64,000 nt of DNA, taken from the NCBI GenBank assembly GCA_014859445.1, contig JACUUC010000005.1:1-64000 (forward strand), read 5' to 3'. The stretch is from Bacterioplanes sp. Lineage in GTDB: Bacteria; Pseudomonadota; Gammaproteobacteria; Pseudomonadales; Oceanobacteraceae. Every line of letters begins with the position of its first letter. Within the stretch, counting starts at the first letter, position 1. The notes under the pieces are model-generated. The model worked only from the letters and a program-made list of their open reading frames with translations, was not told where the DNA came from and did not search any database. A program made the position numbers and the translations under genes. Positions 34,825-43,984 of the stretch are shown one piece after another.

Positions 34825-35492
34825 AGTGGCTGAATCAATGGTGGCTACACCCCAGTCAACAGGCGTGGATTACGCGCTACTTGGCGTTACAGCGACGCGA
34901 AAAAATACTACTGCAAGTGACATTGCATGTGATCTTGTTGATGTTGGTTTTTTTTCTGGTGTTTGAAGGGCAGCTGCAACAGATGGAGCAAGAGAAGCAG
35001 CGTCAGCACGTACAGCAAGAGCAGTTGACGGTATTGCAGTACGAACTATCGGCTCTTCAAAGTCAGCAACTGCTCGACCCCAATGACGCACTGCGAACGG
35101 AATTGACGCGTTTGCAGGCACAGCAGCAAGATGTGGATGAGCGCATAGCACAATTTACCAATGCTTTGGTCAGTCCTGCACAAATGGCAACGATTTTAGA
35201 GCAACTGATGCAGCAAGATCGTCGTTTGAGCTTGGTTAGCTTACAAACCATGTCTCCGACCGTCATCGACTTAGGACAAGAGTTTGGTCATGTCACCTTG
35301 TTTCAACATGGTTTGCGTGTGGTGGTGAAAGCCAGCTATGTGGGCGTGGTGGATTATTTACAGCGTTTGGATGCGTTACCGTCGCGACTGTTTTGGCAAA
35401 ATTTGCACTATCGAATCGATGAGTATCCACAGGGTGTGTTTACCTTTGAAGTGTTCACGGTCAGCATGCGTGAGGAGGTACTCGGTGGCTAA
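34821..35492 (+). CDS. mshJ: MSHA biogenesis protein MshJ (PilO/GspM-like)
   Basis: A 223-residue bitopic membrane protein: one membrane segment near 29-48, then a coiled coil rich in Gln and Glu, and a small C-terminal domain (SYVGVVDYLQRLDALPSR). This is the PilO/GspM plan. Position between MshI2 and MshK matches Vibrio mshJ. Overlaps mshK by 8 bases. Confidence 0.85.
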   Translation: MKWLNQWWLHPSQQAWITRYLALQRREKILLQVTLHVILLMLVFFLVFEGQLQQMEQEKQRQHVQQEQLTVLQYELSALQSQQLLDPNDALRTELTRLQAQQQDVDERIAQFTNALVSPAQMATILEQLMQQDRRLSLVSLQTMSPTVIDLGQEFGHVTLFQHGLRVVVKASYVGVVDYLQRLDALPSRLFWQNLHYRIDEYPQGVFTFEVFTVSMREEVLGG

Positions 35493-35790
35493 ATATGTAC
35501 TGTTGATATGCGCTTTACTGACCTCGACGGTGTATGCCAATGATCCCACGCGCCCACCTCATTGGTTGCAGGCACCGGCCCAATCTGCGCCGGCTTTTAA
35601 TCCGGACAAGTATCAGTTGCAACAAATCATCCAACACCCGCAGCGCCAAGTGGCGGTGATTAATGGTCAATTATTGCGTGTTGGCGATGAGATTGACGGC
35701 GCGCGCTTGGTGCGTATTGATGCGACCTCGGTGCAATTGCGCGTTCGTCGTGCGGAATACCGTTTATCGCTGCTCAGTGAGGGGAGTTAA
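35485..35790 (+). CDS. mshK: MSHA biogenesis protein MshK (PilP/GspC-like)
   Basis: A 101-residue periplasmic protein. The GTG start at 35485, with GAGGAGG eight bases before it, opens a signal peptide (AKYVLLICALLTSTVYA) followed by NDPTRPPHW. The domain QVAVINGQLLRVGDEIDGARL resembles the short PilP/GspC homology region that contacts the secretin. An ATG-initiated longer frame from 35338 lies within mshJ and is rejected. Confidence 0.83.
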   Translation: MAKYVLLICALLTSTVYANDPTRPPHWLQAPAQSAPAFNPDKYQLQQIIQHPQRQVAVINGQLLRVGDEIDGARLVRIDATSVQLRVRRAEYRLSLLSEGS

Positions 35791-35863
35791 TGTATTTATG
35801 AATAATCGCTCACGAGTTGCCAAATTGAGCAATCAAACCCTAATCGACAAGAAGGAATCAACT

Positions 35864-37516
35864 GTGCTGCCATCGGTATTCATCGCGTCCACGATCCGTC
35901 TGAGCCGTGTGCCTGCGCTATTCATATCGCTGCTGTTTTTGGCCAGTTGCAGTACCCTAGCGACCAATAAGACAACGGTTGATCAGGATGCAAACGCAGA
36001 CAAAGAACGTGCCGTGTTATTTCATGTTGAGCCGGTAGTCCCGCAAACGGAGGTGCTTGCGCTAGAGCAGTTGCTACCCGCGTTGCAGGAGCAGGGGCGT
36101 GCCGCCCCCGATCGCTTTGATGTCATCGCCAATAACACGCCAGCTCGAGTGTTTTTCAATAGTCTGGTGGATGGCACCGAATACAATGTGATCGTCCATC
36201 CGGAGGTCGGTGGTACGATTTCACTGACGCTGCGTAATGTGACCTTGGCCGAAACTCTAAACGCCGTGCAAGACTTGTATGGTTTGGACGTGGTGCATAG
36301 TCAATACGGGATCCAAGTATTGCCTCGCCGCCAACAAACGAAACTCTACCCCATTAATTATTTGAATGTGACGCGCAGTGGTCGTTCGGGTATGAGTGTG
36401 AGCAGTGGTCAAATCAGCTCCAGTCGTTCGTCGACATCGGACGGTGGTGTTAATTCGACTCAAACCAACAATCAGGTGGTGAATGCCAGTCAAGTCGAGA
36501 CGGAAAGTGGCAGCGATTTCTGGCAAAATTTACGTGTTACCTTGGAATTAATGATACGAAATGATCCAACGGCGCAAGTGGTGGTGGACGCCAAAGCCGG
36601 TATTGTGATCGTGCATGCATTAAGTCACGTTCAGCACGATGTGCAGCGATACCTAGAAAAAGCCGAGCTGATCGTGCAACGCCAAGTCATTATCGAAGCC
36701 AAAATCCTAGAGGTTACGTTAAACGCCGGATTCCAAACAGGTGTCAATTGGAGCGGCTTTCACGGTGTTAAGGAGGTTGGCGGGAGTCGCTATAATGTTA
36801 ACTCGGGATTAACGTCTGAACCATTGGCCAATCCCGATTTCATTCAAGGTATTTTCTCTCTTGGTGTGACGGGATCGACCTTTCAGGGCATGATTGAACT
36901 GTTACAAACGCAAGGCGATGTCAGTGTGCTCTCAAGCCCACGTATTGCCACCATGAACAATCAAAAAGCCGTGATTAAAGTGGGTTTCGACGAGTATTTT
37001 GTCACCGACATCAGTAATTCGACCACAACCAGCACAACCGGCGTAAGCCAAACACCAGACATCGAACTGACCCCTTTCTTTTCGGGGGTAGCTTTGGACG
37101 TCACACCACAAATTGCCGACAACGGCGAAGTCATTTTGCACGTTCACCCCACCATTACCGAGGTGGTGGAGCGCACGAAATTGATCGAACTCAGTCAAGA
37201 CACTTTTAAGCTACCGCTGGCGTTCAGCACGGTACGCGAAACGGATTCCATTATTCGTGCGCAATCTGGGCAGATTGTGGTGATTGGCGGCTTAATGCAA
37301 AGCAAAAAAGTGAACACCGTGGCAAAAATTCCTTTGCTAGGCGACATTCCTTTATTAGGGCTGTTGTTCCGTCAGCAACGTGAGCAAACCTTGCAAAGTG
37401 AGTTGGTGATTTTGCTGCAACCGCAGGTCGTGGGTAATGCCATCAGTGACGAAGAATTACAGCGGTTGAACGACCGATTTTCGCCGATTTTTACGCCCAT
37501 GATGCCAGGACAATAA
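35864..37516 (+). CDS. mshL: MSHA secretin MshL
   Basis: About 550 residues; outer-membrane secretin through which the pilus exits. The GTG at 35864 follows AAGGA by 7 bases and gives a lipoprotein signal ending FLASC (Cys29). STN/secretin N domains follow (VFFNSLVDGTEYNVIVHPEV, TLRNVTLAETLNAVQDLYGL), a Ser-rich loop near residues 205-240, and the secretin core (VLSSPRIATMNNQKAVIKVG, GGLMQSKKVNTVAKIPLLGD). An ATG at 35798 is an alternative that would add 22 residues before the signal peptide. Confidence 0.92.
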   Translation: MLPSVFIASTIRLSRVPALFISLLFLASCSTLATNKTTVDQDANADKERAVLFHVEPVVPQTEVLALEQLLPALQEQGRAAPDRFDVIANNTPARVFFNSLVDGTEYNVIVHPEVGGTISLTLRNVTLAETLNAVQDLYGLDVVHSQYGIQVLPRRQQTKLYPINYLNVTRSGRSGMSVSSGQISSSRSSTSDGGVNSTQTNNQVVNASQVETESGSDFWQNLRVTLELMIRNDPTAQVVVDAKAGIVIVHALSHVQHDVQRYLEKAELIVQRQVIIEAKILEVTLNAGFQTGVNWSGFHGVKEVGGSRYNVNSGLTSEPLANPDFIQGIFSLGVTGSTFQGMIELLQTQGDVSVLSSPRIATMNNQKAVIKVGFDEYFVTDISNSTTTSTTGVSQTPDIELTPFFSGVALDVTPQIADNGEVILHVHPTITEVVERTKLIELSQDTFKLPLAFSTVRETDSIIRAQSGQIVVIGGLMQSKKVNTVAKIPLLGDIPLLGLLFRQQREQTLQSELVILLQPQVVGNAISDEELQRLNDRFSPIFTPMMPGQ

Positions 37517-37519
37517 CGC

Positions 37520-38440
37520 ATGCAGGTGTTGTCGTTGCATCAGGCGTGTTTGGCGCATTATGGCTTGCGAGAAATGCCATTTAGCCTGACGCCCAATACC
37601 GATTTTTACATCGACTTGCCCAGTCAAAAGCAAGCCTTTGAATTGGTGTTGTACGCGCTTTCTGGTGGTGAGGGTTTTATTAAAATCACCGGTGAGGTAG
37701 GAACGGGAAAAACCTTGCTGTGTCGACGTTTGCTGAACCATTTGGCCGATCAATCGACGGTCACTTTGTACCTACCCAACCCAGCGTTGGATGCCGAGGG
37801 TGTATGGCGTGCCATCGCTGCGGAACTGGGGGACGAACAGCAGGATTCATTACCGAATTTGCAACATTGGATTCAACAACAATTATTGCATTTGGCGCAA
37901 AGCAGCCGCTCGGTGGTGCTGTTGGTCGATGAAGCGCAGTGCATGCCAGAGGCCACCTTAGAAGCCTTACGATTGATTTCCAATTTAGAAACCGAGCGTC
38001 GCAAATTATTGCAGATCGTGTTGTTTGGCCAGCCGGAGTTAGACCGGATGTTGGCTCAGCCCAGTTTGCGTCAGTTACGACAACGCATTACCTCCAGCGC
38101 CGTACTGAACCCGCTCGATTCGGTATTGTCACTCGAACAATATCTGCAGCAGCGTTTATTGCAAGCGGGTTATCAGGGGTTGCCCATTTTCTCTCGCTCG
38201 GCATGCAAAGCCATTTGGCGAGCAAGTCAGGGCATTCCGCGCTTGGTGAATGTGATGGCGAGTAAGTCCTTGTTGGTCGGGTATGGCGCGGGTGTTCAGC
38301 GTTTGCAGCCACGTCATGTACGTCGTGCGATCAATGACACCGAAGGTGTGCAGTCACCACGTTTTCGATGGTGGTATTGGGCGTTGCCAGCAACCCTAGC
38401 GTTGTTTGCCATGGTCGTTTGGCTGGAGTGGCGGGCATGA
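37520..38440 (+). CDS. mshM: MSHA biogenesis ATPase MshM (ExeA-like)
   Basis: A 306-residue AAA ATPase of the ExeA/GspA group: Walker A GEVGTGKT (58-65), Walker B VVLLVDEAQ, and a C-terminal membrane segment near 285-302. YGLREMPFSLTPNTDFYI is the standard N terminus. ExeA-like proteins help place the secretin in the cell wall. ATGA overlap with mshN. Confidence 0.9.
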   Translation: MQVLSLHQACLAHYGLREMPFSLTPNTDFYIDLPSQKQAFELVLYALSGGEGFIKITGEVGTGKTLLCRRLLNHLADQSTVTLYLPNPALDAEGVWRAIAAELGDEQQDSLPNLQHWIQQQLLHLAQSSRSVVLLVDEAQCMPEATLEALRLISNLETERRKLLQIVLFGQPELDRMLAQPSLRQLRQRITSSAVLNPLDSVLSLEQYLQQRLLQAGYQGLPIFSRSACKAIWRASQGIPRLVNVMASKSLLVGYGAGVQRLQPRHVRRAINDTEGVQSPRFRWWYWALPATLALFAMVVWLEWRA

Positions 38441-39336
38441 GTTTGATTCATCAAGTGCTGCGCGATATCGATCAACGTCAGGTCAACACGCAATCCATAC
38501 CTGCCGCTTTGCAAGTGTCCGAATCCTCGTTGCGACGTCCTTTGATGGTGTTCATCGTTATTGGTGTGTTGATGCTTGCTTTGGGTTTGGGCTGGTATTG
38601 GCAATTCAGACAGCCAGCGTCGGATGCCGGAGCATCGAGCGTATCGAATGTGGCTACCTTAACCCAGCAGAACGACTTGCTTGAACGTGAACCGGTCGTG
38701 CTATCGAACGCTGACTCAGTGCTCGTCGAGGTCGCAACGCATGAATTGCAAGCCACAGTGCCTGTGGTCACGAATGCGGTTGCCAATGAGTCAAAGCCAG
38801 ACCTTAGCGCAGAAAAAACACCAGAGCCAAGTGTGAAAAGCACAACCGAGGCCAATCAGGTCGTGGTGGTTCGGCATCAGCAGCCAGCGCGTGCGCTCTA
38901 TTTGCAGGCATTGAATGATGCTCAGCAAGGACAGTGGTCGGAGGCGTTACGTCACATTGAGCAAGCTCTCACGCATGAGAGCGCCGAGGAATACCTCATC
39001 CTCAAGTTGCGTGTTCTGTTAGAGCAAAAAAATACCGACGGTTTTTTGACTTGGTATCAGCAGCATCAGCGGCTACACAACCCAGACTGGTGGGCCGTGG
39101 CGGCACCTGGATTGCACATGCAGGGGTATTACGATGAAGCCATCCTGCTGTATCAGCGTTTACAACGTGCGCAGCCGACCATTGTGAACTGGCCATTGGC
39201 GCAGGTATTGGCCTTAAAACAAGCGCAGCGTGGTGCCGAAGTCGAGTCTATTTTACGCACCTTACCTCAGCGCTATGCCTTAACCGACGCGCAACAGCGT
39301 TGGGTGCAGCAACAGTTACAGGAGCGGACACGATAA
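38437..39336 (+). CDS. mshN: MSHA biogenesis protein MshN (TPR)
   Basis: A 299-residue bitopic protein: the N terminus MSLIHQVLRDIDQR is characteristic, one membrane segment follows near 33-53, then a Ser/Thr/Glu-rich linker and TPR-like repeats (ALYLQALNDAQQGQWSEALR, YYDEAILLYQRLQRAQP). Coupled to mshM (ATGA) and mshE (TAATG). Confidence 0.88.
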   Translation: MSLIHQVLRDIDQRQVNTQSIPAALQVSESSLRRPLMVFIVIGVLMLALGLGWYWQFRQPASDAGASSVSNVATLTQQNDLLEREPVVLSNADSVLVEVATHELQATVPVVTNAVANESKPDLSAEKTPEPSVKSTTEANQVVVVRHQQPARALYLQALNDAQQGQWSEALRHIEQALTHESAEEYLILKLRVLLEQKNTDGFLTWYQQHQRLHNPDWWAVAAPGLHMQGYYDEAILLYQRLQRAQPTIVNWPLAQVLALKQAQRGAEVESILRTLPQRYALTDAQQRWVQQQLQERTR

Positions 39337-41048
39337 TGGAATTGCAACCGTTACAACAACGCAAAAAAGTGCGTCTCGGCGACTTGCTGATCGAAAAGCA
39401 ACTGCTGACCGAAGCGCAATTACAAACTGCGCTGGCGGAGCAGAAAAAAACCGGCAAAAAGCTGGGTCGTGCCATTACCGAGCTGGGTTTTGTCGATGAA
39501 GACCAATTGCTGCGTGTGCTGGCCGACTATTTCCAGTATCCCTTCATTGATTTGTTGCGCTTTAAGCTGAACAACGCCTTGATTCAATCGTTACCCGAAA
39601 CGCAAGCACGCCGTTATCGCAGTGTGGTGTTGGCGGTTGAGCAAAATGGCTTGTTGGTGGGGATGGCCGACCCAACCGATTTGATGGCCATTGATGATTT
39701 GCAGCGCATCCTGAAAAAAGACATTTATCCAGCGTTTGTGCGCGAGCATGAATTGTTGTCGATTCTCGATTCGGTATACCGTCGCCAAGAACAAATGGCG
39801 TCCATTGCCGGTGAATTGGCCGGTGAGCTGAAAGACAGCGATTTTGACATCCGCGAAATGGCGCAATCGAGTGACAGCAACGAAGCGCCGGTTGTACGTT
39901 TGTTGCAAAACTTGTTTGAAGACGCCGTGCAAATCAAAGCCTCTGACATTCATATCGAACCCGAAGAAAATCAATTGCGCATTCGTTTGCGAGTGGATGG
40001 TGAGTTGCAAGAACAGGTCATGAATGAAAAGCGCGTGGCCTCTGCGTTGGTGTCGCGCTTAAAGATCATGTCGGGGTTGGATATTTCCGAAAAACGCATT
40101 CCGCAAGACGGCCGCTTTAACATTCGTGTGCAAAACAAAAGCATCGATGTGCGTTTGTCCACCATGCCGGTTCAATTTGGCGAGTCGGTGGTGATGCGCT
40201 TACTCGATCAAAGCGCCGGTATTTTGGAGTTGACCTCACTGGGTATGCCCGATGCCGTGCGCCAACGCTTTGAATACCTGATACATCGTCCGCACGGTTT
40301 GATTTTGGTTACCGGCCCAACGGGGAGCGGTAAAACCACCACCTTATACGCCGCACTGACCTTGCTCAATCAGCCACAAAAGAAAATCATCACGGCCGAA
40401 GACCCGATTGAGTATCGTTTGCCACGGGTGAACCAAGTGCAGGTGAACACCAAGGTCGGGCTGACGTTTGCCACCGTGTTGCGTGCGGCCTTGCGCCAAG
40501 ACCCCGACATCGTGTTGGTGGGGGAGATGCGCGACAGTGAAACCGCCGAAATTGGTTTGCGTGCGTCCATGACGGGCCACATGGTGTTGTCGACACTGCA
40601 CACCAACGACGCCATGTCGGCGGCGGCACGCTTGTTGGATATGGGGGTCGATCACTATTTGGTGTCGTCGTCGTTACGTGCGGTGTTGGCGCAGCGACTG
40701 GTAAAAAAATTGTGTCCACATTGCCAGCAACCACACTCGCTCAGTGAGCAAGATAAAACTTGGTTACACGCATTGGGTGGCGATGAGCATACACAGTTTC
40801 TCGTGGGGCGTGGCTGTCATCATTGCCATAACACTGGCTATTCGGGTCGGCTGGGTATTTATGAGTTATTGGAAATGTCACCGGAATTGATCGCGGCTTT
40901 GCGTCGTCAAGACACGCAATTATTTGCCGAATTGGCCGTCAAATCGCCGCATTTCCGCTCGTTGTCGCAATGTGCGCTGGATTACGCACGCCAAGGCATT
41001 ACCTCGCTCGACGAGGTGTTCCGTATTTCTGCCAGCTTGGATGATTGA
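39336..41048 (+). CDS. mshE: MSHA pilus extension ATPase MshE
   Basis: A 570-residue GspE/PilB-type hexameric ATPase that powers pilus extension. The N-terminal MshEN domain has RLGDLLIEKQLLTEAQLQTA and KLGRAITELGFVDEDQLLRV; MshEN domains bind cyclic di-GMP, so pilus activity is probably controlled by it, although the usual Gly of the first motif is Gln here. The catalytic domain has Walker A GPTGSGKTTTLY (near 325), the Asp box TAEDPIEY, Walker B LVGEMRDSETAEI and a tetracysteine zinc site (CPHC, CHHC). Confidence 0.94.
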   Translation: MELQPLQQRKKVRLGDLLIEKQLLTEAQLQTALAEQKKTGKKLGRAITELGFVDEDQLLRVLADYFQYPFIDLLRFKLNNALIQSLPETQARRYRSVVLAVEQNGLLVGMADPTDLMAIDDLQRILKKDIYPAFVREHELLSILDSVYRRQEQMASIAGELAGELKDSDFDIREMAQSSDSNEAPVVRLLQNLFEDAVQIKASDIHIEPEENQLRIRLRVDGELQEQVMNEKRVASALVSRLKIMSGLDISEKRIPQDGRFNIRVQNKSIDVRLSTMPVQFGESVVMRLLDQSAGILELTSLGMPDAVRQRFEYLIHRPHGLILVTGPTGSGKTTTLYAALTLLNQPQKKIITAEDPIEYRLPRVNQVQVNTKVGLTFATVLRAALRQDPDIVLVGEMRDSETAEIGLRASMTGHMVLSTLHTNDAMSAAARLLDMGVDHYLVSSSLRAVLAQRLVKKLCPHCQQPHSLSEQDKTWLHALGGDEHTQFLVGRGCHHCHNTGYSGRLGIYELLEMSPELIAALRRQDTQLFAELAVKSPHFRSLSQCALDYARQGITSLDEVFRISASLDD

Positions 41049-41050
41049 GT

Positions 41051-42274
41051 ATGGAGTTTGATTATCGTGGACGCGACGCCAAAGGCAACAAAGTCACAGG
41101 CCACTTGACCGCTCCGAGCAGTCAAGCCGCGTTAGCGAGCTTGGAAGAAAAGCAGATCATTGTACTGGCCTTGGATGAGCGGCGCTTGGTAGAGAAAACC
41201 GCGTCGAGTTCGTCGTGGTCGTTCAAGCGACAGTGCATCACGATTGAAGAGCAAATTTTGTTTACGCGCCAGTTGTACGCGTTAACGAAAGCAGGGGTAC
41301 CCATTATTCAGGCGCTCACGGGGTTGGCCGAGTCTGCGCAAAATCCGTTACTGACCGACGTATTACAGCGTATTGCGCAATCACTGATTGCCGGTTCGGA
41401 TATGGTGTCGGCGTTTCGGCAATTTCCCGAGATTTTCTCGCCCATTTATTTGAGCATGATTCATATTGGTGAGAATACTGGGCAGATGGACAAATCGTTA
41501 CTGAACCTGATTGCACACTTGGAATTGGAGCGTGAAACGCGCAAGCGGATGAGTTCGGCCTTACGATATCCCATCATGGTCATGCTGGCGATGGGCGTTG
41601 CTCTCAGTGTGATTACCTTGTTTGTGATACCGAGCTTTAGCAGTGTGTTCGCCAAACTGGGAGCGGATTTGCCATTGGCGACCCGCATCTTGATGGCGGT
41701 ATCCAGTTTTGCGCAACAATACTGGTGGCTGATGGGTATCAGTGGTGTCGTGGCCTTTTTCGGTTTTCGGGCATGGACGAACACCCTAGAAGGCGGCTTG
41801 TGGTGGGATGCTAAAAAACTGCGCCTGCCATTGCTCGGTACGATTTTTGAACGCATCGCACTGGGGCGATTTTCTCGTTCGCTGGCGATGATGATGTCGG
41901 CCGGTGTGCCCATTTTGCAATCGTTGAAAATCGTGGCCGACAGTGTCGGCAATCGTCATGTGGCGCGCGCCATCTTGGCCATGCGCAGCGGTGTCGAGCG
42001 CGGTGATCGATTGACCAATACGGCCTCGGCCACGGGGTTGTTTACCCCGCTGGTGTTGCAAATGATGGCGGTCGGGGAAGAAACCGGGTCGGTCGACCGG
42101 TTATTGAACGAGGTAGCCGAATTTTACGAGCAAGAAATTGACTACGAGCTTAAACAGTTAGCCGATGCCATTGAACCTATTTTGTTGGTGTTTATGGGCT
42201 TATTGGTGTTGATGCTGGCATTGGGTGTGTTTTTGCCGATTTGGGAATTGGGCGCGGCGTCGGGACTGGGTTAA
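41051..42274 (+). CDS. mshG: MSHA inner-membrane platform protein MshG
   Basis: A 407-residue GspF/PilC-family protein with three membrane segments (about 170-195, 220-240, 375-400) and the duplicated GspF domain (FTRQLYALTKAGVPIIQAL and FSRSLAMMMSAGVPILQSL). The frame also opens at TTG 41045; ATG 41051 is preferred. It transmits the MshE motor stroke to pilins. The next gene is 171 bases away, the largest gap in the locus. Confidence 0.93.
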   Translation: MEFDYRGRDAKGNKVTGHLTAPSSQAALASLEEKQIIVLALDERRLVEKTASSSSWSFKRQCITIEEQILFTRQLYALTKAGVPIIQALTGLAESAQNPLLTDVLQRIAQSLIAGSDMVSAFRQFPEIFSPIYLSMIHIGENTGQMDKSLLNLIAHLELERETRKRMSSALRYPIMVMLAMGVALSVITLFVIPSFSSVFAKLGADLPLATRILMAVSSFAQQYWWLMGISGVVAFFGFRAWTNTLEGGLWWDAKKLRLPLLGTIFERIALGRFSRSLAMMMSAGVPILQSLKIVADSVGNRHVARAILAMRSGVERGDRLTNTASATGLFTPLVLQMMAVGEETGSVDRLLNEVAEFYEQEIDYELKQLADAIEPILLVFMGLLVLMLALGVFLPIWELGAASGLG

Positions 42275-42291
42275 TATGCAATTGGCGCATT

Positions 42292-42320
42292 TTGACGTAA
42301 CGCAAGGCAGCGACGATAAT
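42292..42320 (+). promoter_or_regulatory. Internal sigma-70 promoter of the pilin genes
   Basis: TTGACG (42292-42297), a 17-base spacer and GATAAT (42315-42320) lie just after mshG. Vibrio MSHA loci are known to have a separate promoter for the structural (pilin) genes; this fits. Confidence 0.7.
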
Positions 42321-42374
42321 TTCCGCTATGCTAGTAAAGTATGTGGTTAAGAATAGGGGCAATGTGCGTGCCTG

Positions 42375-42420
42375 ACGTTGCCAAGATACGTTGCCAAGAT
42401 ACGTTGCTAATATACGTTGC
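42375..42420. repeat. 13-bp tandem direct repeat, 3.5 copies
   Basis: acgttgccaagat occurs at 42375-42387 and 42388-42400, a variant acgttgctaatat at 42401-42413, and acgttgc at 42414-42420. It lies in the leader between the internal promoter and mshF. A 13-base period shifts the reading frame, so it is not coding. Confidence 0.85.
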
Positions 42421-42445
42421 ACGCACACAGAGTGGTGATGGATAC

Positions 42446-43012
42446 ATGGCAAGGGCTCAAGCCAGCATGGCAGCACGATTACATGCTCGATTGATGGTGA
42501 CGGTCGTGGCGGTGGTGTTGCTGGCGATGGTCATGACGCTATTGCTAACGCGTATTCAAGCGGTCATGGACAAAGCTCGCGTAGCGGAGTTACAAGCCAG
42601 TGGCGTGCACTTTCGTTCGGCGTTGTTGTTTGTCCGTGAGTGGTGGTTTGTGCAAGGGCAGCCCACCGCGCCTAAGGTGTTAACCGAGTTTGCCGGTCAG
42701 ACACTGGCGTTGTCGGAGCAAGGCTGGCCAGTCGATGCTGGCGAGCAAGATCAATTTCAGTGGAACCCCGTAATGGATTCGGCTGAACGTTGTGCAAGGT
42801 TGTGGACTGCCTTGATGATTGATGGTCAAGACTGTCAATCGCGCTCAGCTCAGCTGAGTCAGCAAGGTCGCGAATCGTTATGGGGCTGCGCCTCGGACAT
42901 TCGTTACCAAGCGCGAGTGCAGCAAGGACGCTGTCAGTTTGACCATCCTTCTGGGGTGGGCTTGATAGAGTATGATGCGACCAACGGTCGTGTAAATTGG
43001 ATTATCCGATAA
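42446..43012 (+). CDS. mshF: MSHA biogenesis protein MshF
   Basis: About 188 residues with one N-terminal membrane segment (about 17-36) followed by a periplasmic domain rich in Trp and Gln with four Cys. Position between mshG and the major pilin matches Vibrio mshF. No prepilin motif. The start is uncertain (ATG 42446, or ATG 42467 shortly after). The frame continues upstream through the 13-bp repeats to 42341 but that part looks non-coding. Confidence 0.75.
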   Translation: MARAQASMAARLHARLMVTVVAVVLLAMVMTLLLTRIQAVMDKARVAELQASGVHFRSALLFVREWWFVQGQPTAPKVLTEFAGQTLALSEQGWPVDAGEQDQFQWNPVMDSAERCARLWTALMIDGQDCQSRSAQLSQQGRESLWGCASDIRYQARVQQGRCQFDHPSGVGLIEYDATNGRVNWIIR

Positions 43013-43030
43013 ACAAGCAGGAGTCGGACT

Positions 43031-43489
43031 ATGAAAAAACAAGCAGGTTTTACGCTGATCGAATTGATCATGGTGATTGTGATTTTAGGGGTGCTGTCGG
43101 CGTTTGCGTTGCCACGGTTTGCGGATTTTGGTTCGAGTGCGCGTGAAGCCAGTTTGAATGGTTTGGCGGGTGCGTTGCGTTCGTCGGCGAACATTGCTCG
43201 TGCGCAACAGCTGGCGAATGGTGCAGCATCAGATGCGGACGTTATTTTGGATGGGGTAACTATCAATATGGTGAATGGCTATCCGACCGCCAATGCGAAT
43301 GGCATTATTAGAGCGGCACAAGTATCGGCTGGTACACAAGCTGAGTTTGACGCAGGTCAAGCCGATTATGTACTGGCAACTATTGCTACTGGTATTACCT
43401 TAACTTTGCGAGAAGATTGTTTTGTTACTTACAATGCAGCTACCGCTAGCGCACCATTTTCAGTTGTTATTACTCCTGACGAGTGCTAA
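43031..43489 (+). CDS. mshA: MSHA major pilin (MshA/MshB-like)
   Basis: A 152-residue type IVa prepilin. Cleavage is expected after Gly6 (MKKQAG, then FTLIELIMVIVILG), leaving Phe1 and Glu5. SLNGLAGALRSSANIARAQQ and VNGYPTANANGIIRAA match MshA pilins. Two Cys near the C terminus (EDCF and PDEC) would close the D-region loop. The 3' half is much richer in A+T than the 5' half. CAGGAG precedes the ATG. Only one such pilin is present, where Vibrio has mshB and mshA. Confidence 0.92.
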   Translation: MKKQAGFTLIELIMVIVILGVLSAFALPRFADFGSSAREASLNGLAGALRSSANIARAQQLANGAASDADVILDGVTINMVNGYPTANANGIIRAAQVSAGTQAEFDAGQADYVLATIATGITLTLREDCFVTYNAATASAPFSVVITPDEC

Positions 43490-43965
43490 TGCCTAACCGC
43501 CGTCGTACCGAAGTCGGCTTCACCTTGGTGGAGCTGATTTTGGTGTTGGTGTTGTTATCGTTACTGGCGGCGTTTGCCGCCAGTCGCTTTTTGGCGCCGT
43601 CGGCGTACAGCGCCTTAGCGGCACGTGAGCAGTTGGTCGCCTTACTGCAATTGGCACAGCAGCGCGCGCTGGCTTTTGTCGATGACAGTCAGCCCGTGTC
43701 ATTGCAATTAACCCAAAGCAGCGAGGCGTGGCAGGTGCGCATTCAGCAAGCGGCCAGCACCTTGTACGATGAGCGCGTGGCGCGGGACGGCGCCCAACTA
43801 CAAATTAACGGTGTGACGCTAGCCAATGGCCAAGTGATCAGCCTGACGTTTGATGGTCAAGGTCGCTTACCCGAGTCGCAATCGTGGTTGGTGCAGGGTG
43901 CATCCACACAGGCCTTGTGTGTGGCCAGCAGCGGCTTTGCTTATGCCGCAGCATGTCAGCCATAG
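43489..43965 (+). CDS. mshC: MSHA minor pilin MshC
   Basis: A 158-residue prepilin; cleavage after EVG and before FTLVELILVLVLLSLLAA, keeping Glu5. The GspH-like globular domain follows. The ATG at 43489 overlaps the mshA stop (TAATG). Base use returns to that of the surrounding genes, unlike the end of mshA. Confidence 0.88.
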   Translation: MPNRRRTEVGFTLVELILVLVLLSLLAAFAASRFLAPSAYSALAAREQLVALLQLAQQRALAFVDDSQPVSLQLTQSSEAWQVRIQQAASTLYDERVARDGAQLQINGVTLANGQVISLTFDGQGRLPESQSWLVQGASTQALCVASSGFAYAAACQP

Positions 43966-43984
43966 CGGCAAGTAGGGGGTGCTT

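Noticed and set aside
41461-41952. A 163-codon frame antisense to mshG.
   Set aside because: Shadow of the conserved GspF domain; no independent support.
42375-42420. CRISPR-like repeat array.
   Set aside because: Copies are directly adjacent with no spacers, only 13 bp, and no cas genes are present.
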